From Candidatus Bathyarchaeum sp. (GTDB lineage Archaea; Thermoproteota; Bathyarchaeia; Bathyarchaeales; Bathyarchaeaceae): 10,243 nt of DNA. Numbering within the stretch: position 1 is the first letter of the stretch; every line of letters starts with the position of its first letter. Made by a program: the position numbers and the translations under genes. Below the pieces are notes generated by a model, which saw only the letters and a list, made by a program, of their open reading frames with translations, was not told the origin of the DNA and did no database searches. The DNA is taken from NCBI GenBank assembly GCA_003096235.1, contig PIXT01000097.1, positions 1-10,243 on the forward strand. The letters are read 5' to 3'. Shown here one piece after another: positions 5,771 through 10,243 of this stretch.

Positions 5771-5778
5771 TTAAAAGC
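5771..5778 (-). promoter_or_regulatory. possible TATA box of ppcA
   Basis: On the minus strand this reads gcttttaa, 34 to 41 bases before the ATG. Transcription would start near 5748. Weak match; a tatac closer to the gene is too near to serve. Confidence 0.25.
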
Positions 5779-5812
5779 CGTTTCTCTTGCCCAGTGGAGG
5801 CGTCAAATTGCA

Positions 5813-5836
5813 CAAAAAATGGGGAAAAAAGAAAAT
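5813..5836 (-). terminator. T-rich terminator after the FAS1 gene
   Basis: On the minus strand, about 20 bases after the FAS1 stop, there are runs of four, six and six T. Typical of archaeal oligo-T termination. Confidence 0.45.
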
Positions 5837-5856
5837 CTTGGTTAACTGGCTTGATG

Positions 5857-6258
5857 CTATCTGGGCATCAGTACTTTGTCGATTGCGTGAATTACTCCGT
5901 TTGTGCACTGTATGTCTTTTTGGATGACCCGTGCATCGCCTATCATGACTCCTTTTGAAGAATCGATTGAAACATCTTGACCTTGAACAGTTCGCGCAGA
6001 ATGAAGATTTCTTACATCAGAGGACGAAATCCTCCCACTCACTACATGATATTTCAAAACAGAACGCAATCTGTTCTTGTCATTAAGTAGGTCTTGCATT
6101 TGCCTTGAAGGCATACTTGCAAAAGCAGCATCGTTAGGAGCAAAAACAGTAAACGGTCCCTGAGCACTTAAAGTCTCCCAGAGACCTGCTGACTGAATGG
6201 CGCTCACCAAAGTCTTAAACGAACCTGCATCCGCAGCCGTTTGTACAATATTCTTCAT
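5857..6258 (-). CDS. single FAS1 (fasciclin) domain protein, 133 aa
   Basis: One FAS1 domain spans almost the whole protein. Visible are the N-terminal IVQTAADAGSFKTLVSAIQ, the H1 box TVFAPNDAAFA at residues 37-47, YHVVSG at 70-75 before the H2 region, and the terminal NGVIHAIDKVLMPR. FAS1 domains mediate adhesion or ligand binding and are usually secreted; this protein has no signal peptide or membrane segment, so it is either cytoplasmic or exported some other way. The start is certain: TCACCTCCCCC at 6263-6273 is, on the minus strand, a perfect GGAGGTGA ribosome binding site four bases from the ATG. It lies downstream of the HExxH gene on the same strand, but a likely terminator and its own promoter region separate them. 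Exact role unknown. Confidence 0.9.
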   Translation of the reverse strand: MKNIVQTAADAGSFKTLVSAIQSAGLWETLSAQGPFTVFAPNDAAFASMPSRQMQDLLNDKNRLRSVLKYHVVSGRISSSDVRNLHSARTVQGQDVSIDSSKGVMIGDARVIQKDIQCTNGVIHAIDKVLMPR

Positions 6259-6291
6259 ACTTTCACCTCCCCCAAACTTCGAAAATAAGAC

Positions 6292-6321
6292 AGTTAATAC
6301 TTTAACTAACCGTCAAATATG
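6292..6321 (-). promoter_or_regulatory. FAS1 gene promoter with inverted repeat
   Basis: A 6-bp inverted repeat, AGTTAA-TACT-TTAACT, lies at 6292-6307, 34 to 49 bases before the ATG. Just upstream on the minus strand is catatttg (6313-6320), a TATA-like element that would place the transcript start near 6292. The repeat would then sit between the TATA box and the start site, where a dimeric regulator could block transcription. Inference from layout only. Confidence 0.3.
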
Positions 6322-6330
6322 TGTTTTCAA

Positions 6331-6343
6331 CCAAAAAATTTGG
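6331..6343 (-). terminator. inverted repeat with T-run after the HExxH gene
   Basis: CCAAA-AAA-TTTGG forms a short inverted repeat; on the minus strand it holds six T, 17 bases beyond the HExxH stop. A plausible terminator isolating that gene from the FAS1 gene. Confidence 0.35.
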
Positions 6344-6359
6344 CGTTTAGTCTACTTTT

Positions 6360-6713
6360 TTAATGTGAAAACTCTGGAAAGAAGTTTACCTTAATGGTCC
6401 AGCAGTTAGCAAGAAACTGGTGCATGTTTAAGCGACCGCGTGCTTTTTCCTCAGAGGTAAGGAAATGGGCAATTTTTACCAAGATTTTGTCGTTCAAGTA
6501 ATGTCCCATCGTCTGTACCTTGGTGGGCAAAAAGTTTGCGATGTAATGTACGAGTTCATGGATGAAAACTAGGCTTTTGAACCATGAAGTGAAATCGTCT
6601 GCTATTCCGATGATTCCACGGTACTCAAAACCAGCTGCACCAATATCTTTGCTTTCACTGTGAACAATCAGAGGCGGAAAGAATACCGGATTACCATTGA
6701 CCTTAACTTTCAT
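6360..6713 (-). CDS. small putative zinc-metallopeptidase-like protein (HELVH), 117 aa
   Basis: The product carries IHELVHYIAN at residues 51-60, a HExxH zinc signature (H52, E53, H56) in a predicted helix. Before it, residues 1-50 look beta-rich (MKVKVNGNPVFF...), with YRGIIGIADDF leading into the helix. The third zinc ligand is not obvious; H71, H83 and E88/E89 are candidates. There is no signal peptide or membrane helix, so it is likely cytoplasmic. Length is short for a peptidase, resembling minimal HExxH domain proteins of unknown substrate; activity is not proven. GGGGGAG (minus strand of 6721-6727) lies seven bases before the ATG and fixes the start. Divergent from the 6806 gene. Confidence 0.75.
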   Translation of the reverse strand: MKVKVNGNPVFFPPLIVHSESKDIGAAGFEYRGIIGIADDFTSWFKSLVFIHELVHYIANFLPTKVQTMGHYLNDKILVKIAHFLTSEEKARGRLNMHQFLANCWTIKVNFFPEFSH

Positions 6714-6761
6714 CTACGTTCTCCCCCAATAGGCAACAGAAGAAAAACCACAAAAAACACA

Positions 6762-6774
6762 GAAACATATAAAC
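6762..6774. promoter_or_regulatory. TATA element between divergent genes
   Basis: gaaacatataaac reads on the minus strand as gtttatatgtttc, a strong archaeal TATA box about 50-60 bases before the HExxH ATG (transcript start near 6742, leaving a leader with the ribosome binding site). On the plus strand it reads catataaa, about 25-30 bases before the likely start of the 38-aa gene. It may drive both directions. Confidence 0.5.
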
Positions 6775-6805
6775 CTTCTGAAAAAAGGTTCTGTTAACTC
6801 TTAGG

Positions 6806-6922
6806 GTGATTGTTCTTGCTGTTAACCATCGGGTGATAGACCGCCACGAAGAGTCTCTAACCCCTTACGAAGAGGCTGAAGTCTTTGGGAAAAGAGACTT
6901 TAAAAAGAATTTACTAAATTAA
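6806..6922 (+). CDS. small hypothetical acidic/basic protein, 38 aa
   Basis: GTG at 6806 opens a 38-codon frame ending in TAA at 6920-6922; an in-frame TGA at 6779-6781 excludes much longer versions. The product starts MIVLAVNHRVIDRHEESL and continues TPYEEAEVFGKRDFKK, with a short hydrophobic strand and then a highly charged, probably helical segment. The composition looks protein-like, unlike a chance AT-rich frame. No family was recognised. A TATA element lies at the right distance for a near-leaderless transcript, and the next gene begins 15 bases after the stop with its own ribosome binding site, so the two probably form an operon. Confidence 0.5.
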   Translation: MIVLAVNHRVIDRHEESLTPYEEAEVFGKRDFKKNLLN

Positions 6923-6937
6923 CAAAAGGGTGAGAGC

Positions 6938-7168
6938 TTGAAATATTGGTTGAACGTTGACACGCCAGATAAATCTCTTTTACACATCGAAGGTTGCCAG
7001 TACGAAGTTAACAAAAAAGAAACACCAAACAAAGGAATTGAAGAACTTAAGAAACATGGCGGATGGCTTTCTTTTTCATCTATCTCAGAAGCGAAAAAGT
7101 ATTTTGAACAGAAATACCCAAACAAAACGTTGTTCATTCATTCTTGTGTTGACTTGCATTCTGAATAA
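6938..7168 (+). CDS. small conserved-type protein, 76 aa, possibly with altered C-terminus
   Basis: TTG start at 6938, preceded by agggtgag (6927-6934), a good ribosome binding site. The product reads MKYWLNVDTPDKSLLHIEGC, then a charged middle, GGWLSFSSISEAKKYF and a C-terminal FIHSCVDLHSE. H16/C20 and H68/C70 could form a metal site. It resembles, from memory, a family of small prokaryotic proteins with the pattern INVDxPxK-LHxxxC-GGW-F-SxxEA, which usually ends in a C-x2-C; here that end is not seen. The last residues overlap the edge of a decayed transposase on the other strand, so the native C-terminus may have been replaced. Function unknown; likely cytoplasmic. Confidence 0.7.
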   Translation: MKYWLNVDTPDKSLLHIEGCQYEVNKKETPNKGIEELKKHGGWLSFSSISEAKKYFEQKYPNKTLFIHSCVDLHSE

Positions 7169-7349
7169 TCGTTTTCCACTTGTTCTGTCCTTCTATTGTG
7201 ATTCCACATGCTTCGGCGGGTGTTTTTCCGTTTAAGCCTTCATGTTCTCTGATGTAGTTGTGGTGTATATCGGGTAGTTTTTGAGTGTTGGTGTTTTTTT
7301 TGTTTGAGTTTTGGTAGTGTTGTTTTTTGTTTTGTTGGGATAGTCTTTT
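7134..7349 (-). pseudogene. decayed transposase, C-terminal remnant
   Basis: Reading the minus strand from 7349 down to the stop at 7134-7136 gives an open frame without a start codon. Its end contains HNYIREHEGLNGKTPAEACG followed by ITIEGQNKWKTIIQNA. This is the familiar tail of DDE/rve-type transposases (the HxxLxGKTPAEAAGI pattern near the end of the catalytic core). The DDE catalytic residues and the rest of the protein are missing; upstream of the remnant the frame is Lys/Asn/Gln-rich and then stops. No complete insertion sequence or terminal inverted repeat can be seen. The remnant overlaps the last 35 bases of the 76-aa gene, which suggests that the insertion hit that gene's 3' end. 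Confidence 0.8.
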
Positions 7350-7356
7350 TTATTAG
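7345..7356 (+). promoter_or_regulatory. TATA box of the Gfo/Idh/MocA gene
   Basis: ctttttTATTAG gives an AT-rich core about 40 bases before the ATG at 7392; a transcript would start near 7375 and include the GGAG at 7381-7384, seven bases before the start codon. Confidence 0.4.
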
Positions 7357-7391
7357 ATTATGGTTATTGATGAAAACATTGGAGAGCAGTT

Positions 7392-8453
7392 ATGATGAAT
7401 GTTGGAATAGTCGGCTGTGGATTCATTTCAGGAATACACGTTAACGCATGGAAAGACGCAAAGCAAAAAGTGGTTGCCGTTTGCGACTTGAACGAAAAAG
7501 CTGCCACAAAATTCGCCGAAGACTGGAACATTCCATCTTACTACACCAGCGTCTCTGAGATGCTAAAAAACGAAGACCTGTTCGCAGTTTCAGTGTGCGT
7601 CCCACCAAAGTTTCACGCAACCGTAGCCATACAGGCTTTGGAGGCAGGCTGCAACGTAGTCGTCGAAAAACCGTTCACAGAAAACACCCAAGACGCAAAA
7701 AAGTTGCTTGATGCCCTTGAAAAGACAAAAGGGAAAATGACGATAATTCATAGCCAACTATTTGAGCACTCAATTTTTCATGCAATGAACAAAGTTAAGG
7801 CAGGAGAAATCGGGGAAATCGTAGGCATGGATGTTGGCGTGCTGCATAGCCCTGACGAGATGATGGCGACAAACAAAAACCATTGGTGCCACAAATTGGC
7901 AGGTGGCAGATTTGGAGAGAATTTGCCTCATCCGATATATATGATGCAGGCTTTTTTGGGGAAACTGGAAATCAAATCTGTTTTAACTGACAAGCTGGGT
8001 TCTAATTCGTGGATGGTTTTTGATGAGTTGCGGGTAATTTTAGAGGCTGAAAAAAACAGGTTTGGAACAATTCACATCAGCTTTAATGCTCCAGGGCATG
8101 ACCTAACAGATGTTCACGCAAACATCTACGGCACTGGCGGCACAATCCACGCAGGAATATACCCAGTGAGCAGTTTAATAGTTTCAAAGCCTGGACGTGG
8201 AATACTGCACTTTGGCAACATGAGCCAACAGATCAGGATCTGGGGCGCATACATAAAAAACATTGTAACCAAAGGAACAAGCCCAAGATACTACAGCGTC
8301 TCGCACGCAAGAATCATTAAATCGTTTGTGGACAGCCTCTCAGGCAACGGAAAACCCTTGGTCACACCAGAAATGGGATACAAAAACATCCAAGTCGTTG
8401 AACAAATCTGCAAACAAATAGATGATGCAGCCAAAAAAGAACAACAAGGTTAA
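7392..8453 (+). CDS. Gfo/Idh/MocA family NAD(P)-dependent oxidoreductase
   Basis: 353-aa cytoplasmic dehydrogenase, probably acting on a sugar, sugar nucleotide or cyclitol. Residues 4-15 (VGIVGCGFISGI) form the Rossmann dinucleotide-binding turn, and VVAVCDLN ends in the acidic residue that contacts the ribose. The family motif EKP is at 92-94; its Lys is normally catalytic. The C-terminal alpha/beta domain includes GGRFGENLPHPIYMM (171-185), in which H180 matches the family's active-site histidine, while the usual preceding Asp is Asn here. Length is normal. ATG at 7392 has GGAG seven bases upstream; ATG at 7395 is also possible. The gene stands alone; the substrate cannot be told from context. 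Converges with the 231-aa gene. Confidence 0.92.
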   Translation: MMNVGIVGCGFISGIHVNAWKDAKQKVVAVCDLNEKAATKFAEDWNIPSYYTSVSEMLKNEDLFAVSVCVPPKFHATVAIQALEAGCNVVVEKPFTENTQDAKKLLDALEKTKGKMTIIHSQLFEHSIFHAMNKVKAGEIGEIVGMDVGVLHSPDEMMATNKNHWCHKLAGGRFGENLPHPIYMMQAFLGKLEIKSVLTDKLGSNSWMVFDELRVILEAEKNRFGTIHISFNAPGHDLTDVHANIYGTGGTIHAGIYPVSSLIVSKPGRGILHFGNMSQQIRIWGAYIKNIVTKGTSPRYYSVSHARIIKSFVDSLSGNGKPLVTPEMGYKNIQVVEQICKQIDDAAKKEQQG

Positions 8454-8482
8454 CTGGACAACGCCCTGCTGTCACGTCGACT

Positions 8483-8499
8483 CTTTTTTGTTTGTTTTT
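8483..8499 (+). terminator. T-rich terminator after the oxidoreductase gene
   Basis: Runs of six, three and five T, separated by single G, begin 29 bases after the stop codon in the convergent intergenic gap. Typical archaeal oligo-T terminator. Confidence 0.5.
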
Positions 8500-8541
8500 A
8501 AACTTTAACCTTTTTCTCATTTTTGTCCGTTCAGAATACAG

Positions 8542-9237
8542 CTACTGTGAAGGCGGCTTTCGCAGCACATGCCGGACAGCCTTTTCTGTTTCAACATGTA
8601 TTAGCCGATGCTTTTTTCCGCAGATAGGGCAAGACCAATCCTGTCCCGTGTCCACTTCTTTTTTGGGCACCTTTGGCTTCAACATCTGCTCTTTTTCGTT
8701 CAGCTTCTCTTCTGGCGAGGACTCTGAAAGCCCCCATGCACGTTCAAGCACAAAAAGTGTTACAAGCTCTTTTTCGTTTTCCGTTTTACTTAAAGTAACT
8801 AGATGCTTTCCGGGTGCTTTCTTTCCAGTCGCCTCTTCATAGGACTTGATTACATAGTTTTCTTTGATTACTGCAGGAACTTCCTCGACACTAGAGACAA
8901 CATTTCGTTTAAGCTTATCATTCTCATCGGACTCTGTTAAAGAAATCACATCATAAAGCATTCCATCAATTAGGCTATCTTGGAAAAGCATGGTTTTTCC
9001 TTCCAACTGCGAAAAACGCATACCAGCTGGACACTTTATGGCTTTAACAATAATCTTTTTTTGTTCCTTGTCTTTGCACAGTTTAAACAGCCACTCGCCA
9101 GTAAAAAAGTCCTTAACACGATAAAAATTCACTTCTCCAGTCCTTAACTGACGCAAACTCATATCATACCATGCATCGTTTGGTCGTGCCTCAACCTGCT
9201 TAACTTTAATGTTCTTTAGAAAATCCAAAGCACCCAC
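8542..9237 (-). CDS. hypothetical protein with C-terminal CxxC-HxxxH motif, 231 aa
   Basis: No family recognised. Residues 1-130 look like a mixed beta-rich domain (NDAWYDMSLRQLRTGEVNFY, GEWLFKL, GMRFSQLEGKTMLFQD). Residues 130-200 are highly charged and probably a flexible or helical linker. Residues 203-214, CPICGKKHRLIH, form a C-x2-C-x3-H-x3-H zinc-finger-like site near the C-terminus. No signal peptide or membrane helix, so cytoplasmic; a nucleic-acid or protein-binding role is possible but unproven. The start is GTG at 9235-9237; a BRE/TATA-like element places the transcript start only a few bases upstream, so translation is probably near leaderless. It is upstream-adjacent to the stalk protein gene on the same strand but separated from it by a strong terminator. 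Confidence 0.78.
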   Translation of the reverse strand: MGALDFLKNIKVKQVEARPNDAWYDMSLRQLRTGEVNFYRVKDFFTGEWLFKLCKDKEQKKIIVKAIKCPAGMRFSQLEGKTMLFQDSLIDGMLYDVISLTESDENDKLKRNVVSSVEEVPAVIKENYVIKSYEEATGKKAPGKHLVTLSKTENEKELVTLFVLERAWGLSESSPEEKLNEKEQMLKPKVPKKEVDTGQDWSCPICGKKHRLIHVETEKAVRHVLRKPPSQ

Positions 9238-9263
9238 ACAACCTAAAATACAGTTATGTTAAG

Positions 9264-9276
9264 TTTAAGATTTTCG
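9264..9276 (-). promoter_or_regulatory. BRE/TATA of the 231-aa gene
   Basis: On the minus strand this reads cgaaaatcttaaa: a CGAAA-type BRE followed by a TTAAA core. The expected start lies near 9241, four bases before the GTG. Confidence 0.45.
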
Positions 9277-9322
9277 GGAATGAAATGCAACCGACAAAAG
9301 AGTACACTAAACAATAATACTG

Positions 9323-9358
9323 AAAAAAACAAAAAAAGGGAAAGGGAAAAAAACCCTT
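9323..9358 (-). terminator. hairpin plus T-runs after the surface stalk gene
   Basis: On the minus strand, 13 bases beyond the stop, AAGGG (9354-9358) and CCCTT (9342-9346) form a short hairpin around a T7 loop, followed by further runs of seven to eight T through 9323. A strong terminator by archaeal standards. Confidence 0.6.
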
Positions 9359-9371
9359 GTGGTTGTTGAGT

Positions 9372-10243
9372 TTAGCCTGCTATTTTCTGGCGGATAGTAA
9401 TAACTGCAAAGATTGCAGCTATTGCCGCGACTAATGCTAGAACTACTGCGATCCATGCTGGAGTATTGTCAACATTGCTCTTTACATCAGTAATGTCTGC
9501 CTTTATGGCGCCAACATCAGTTTGGATTGTAGCTGTGTTTCCGTCTATGTCGCTGATTGTTCCTGATAGTGTTCCAACATTGGTTTTAACAGTTGCTACA
9601 TCGCCCTCGATTGAACTGACAGTTGCATCTAGAGCGCTAACAGCAACGGTTAATTCTCCAAGATCACTTTGGATTGTAGCGAGATCACCTGTAAGTTCGG
9701 TTATGTCTAAGTGTGAAACAGTAGTCTGTATGTCACCAACGTTTGTGCTGATTGTTGCAATATTGCCAGATATGGTTGTGAGTTTAGCATCTAAGCCGTC
9801 TATGCTGTCAATGATTACGCCTTCGCTGGTAGTTATAGCTTCATCGATTTCATCGAGTCTGTCAAGAACAGAATCCATTGTAGGTTTGGCTGAAACAGTG
9901 AACAGGTTAGTGTCCAAGATTTCGTCCAGACTGATAGAGTCATAGCATGTAAAGTTCCATGTTCCAAGAGGTGCATCAGAAGTGATTGGCCACCAAGTTA
10001 GTGCCAAAGTAGAGTATGGTAGCTCGAAATAGTCTCCAGTGTCTTGCCATTGACTTGAATCGACTGCGTCGTAGTACCACATTAATCCGGATGGGTCAGT
10101 GATTACCAACCACACGTCATCAGCGGATGTGGATTGTGATACTAGGCTGATGAAATCCATTCGTACATATTCGGTTGCGCGTGTTGACATGCTGAATACT
10201 GGAGTAGCATCTACTGTGAAAGTGTCACCTGTGCTTGATGCGC
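9372..10243 (-). CDS. surface stalk protein with coiled coil and C-terminal membrane anchor (partial, N-terminus outside window)
   Basis: The frame is open to the right edge, so the ATG at 10188-10190 is internal and the gene continues beyond the window. The visible 289 residues comprise three parts. First is a beta-rich extracellular-type domain (TVDATPVFS, DVWLVITDPSGLMWYY, LGTWNFTCYD). Next is about 125 residues of a heptad-like repeat with recurring ATI-TDVG, TTISGNIATI and VGTLSGTISDID units, rich in Ile, Thr and Asp and free of Cys and Pro, a long coiled-coil stalk. Last is one membrane helix (AWIAVVLALVAAIAAIFAVI) followed by the short basic tail RQKIAG. The order of ectodomain, coiled-coil stalk and C-terminal anchor matches S-layer stalk proteins such as SlaB of Sulfolobales. 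I infer a similar role; no sequence identity to SlaB is claimed. Confidence 0.8.
   Translation of the reverse strand, partial: ASSTGDTFTVDATPVFSMSTRATEYVRMDFISLVSQSTSADDVWLVITDPSGLMWYYDAVDSSQWQDTGDYFELPYSTLALTWWPITSDAPLGTWNFTCYDSISLDEILDTNLFTVSAKPTMDSVLDRLDEIDEAITTSEGVIIDSIDGLDAKLTTISGNIATISTNVGDIQTTVSHLDITELTGDLATIQSDLGELTVAVSALDATVSSIEGDVATVKTNVGTLSGTISDIDGNTATIQTDVGAIKADITDVKSNVDNTPAWIAVVLALVAAIAAIFAVITIRQKIAG

Noticed and set aside
5258..5845. 195-codon plus-strand ORF opposite ppcA
   Set aside because: It lies antisense to the conserved N-terminal half of PEP carboxylase, and its composition (F, V, N, S rich) is a shadow of that gene.
8492..8842. 116-codon plus-strand ORF opposite the 231-aa gene
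   Set aside because: Phe/Ser-rich translation typical of the antisense of a Lys/Glu-rich gene; it opens within the terminator.
9466..9945. 159-codon plus-strand ORF opposite the stalk protein
   Set aside because: A reverse-strand shadow of the repetitive coiled-coil region; Ser/Val-rich low complexity.
1..10243. CRISPR array, complete insertion sequence or defence operon
   Set aside because: No regularly spaced repeats, no intact transposase and no recognisable nuclease or defence genes; only one transposase remnant is present.

Overview
The window looks archaeal and most likely comes from the Bathyarchaeia or a related Thermoproteota-side lineage. The evidence is ribosomal protein L14e followed by Cbf5 (a conserved archaeal neighbourhood), an archaeal-type PEP carboxylase, archaeal TATA-like promoters and GGAGGTGA-type ribosome binding sites, and above all bulge-helix-bulge (BHB) introns. 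The lineage is inferred from gene style alone; no search was run.

Bases 1-1072 are gene-poor. They hold one plausible 47-residue ORF (259-402) and, at about 654-856, a set of inverted repeats whose stems overlap and so exclude one another, like a switching RNA or leader. Bases 1073-2408 carry rpl14e and cbf5. The cbf5 frame is broken by an in-frame TAA, but removing a 21-nt intron (1615-1635), which sits in a complete BHB motif, restores the catalytic motif GGTLDPKVTG. The junction falls inside the codon of the catalytic aspartate. Directly downstream, 2463-2607 is a tRNA-Ser(GGA) gene with three introns (21, 21 and 15 nt): D-loop 15/16, anticodon stem 29/30 and the canonical 37/38. The cbf5 intron and the D-loop intron resemble each other in length and at both junctions.

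Bases 2675-4147 encode a secreted, membrane-anchored protein with seven FG-GAP/VCBS-like DxDxDG repeats, probably a seven-bladed propeller. Converging on it is the archaeal PEP carboxylase gene ppcA (4169-5737, minus). Next on the minus strand are a single FAS1 (fasciclin) domain protein and a small HExxH protein. The HExxH gene is divergent from two small plus-strand genes (38 and 76 aa), and a TATA element lies between them. The 76-aa gene ends against a decayed transposase C-terminus (minus, about 7134-7349). A Gfo/Idh/MocA-type oxidoreductase (7392-8453) follows, convergent with a 231-aa protein of unknown function carrying a C-terminal CxxC...HxxxH motif. The window closes inside a large surface protein whose visible part is a beta-rich domain, a coiled-coil stalk and a C-terminal membrane anchor, the layout of S-layer stalk (SlaB-like) proteins.

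The unifying theme of the first third is RNA processing. Cbf5, the H/ACA pseudouridine synthase, can be made only after its mRNA is cut by the tRNA splicing endonuclease, and the neighbouring tRNA needs the same enzyme three times. The remainder is a mix of central carbon metabolism (PEP to oxaloacetate), cell-surface proteins and small uncharacterised genes.
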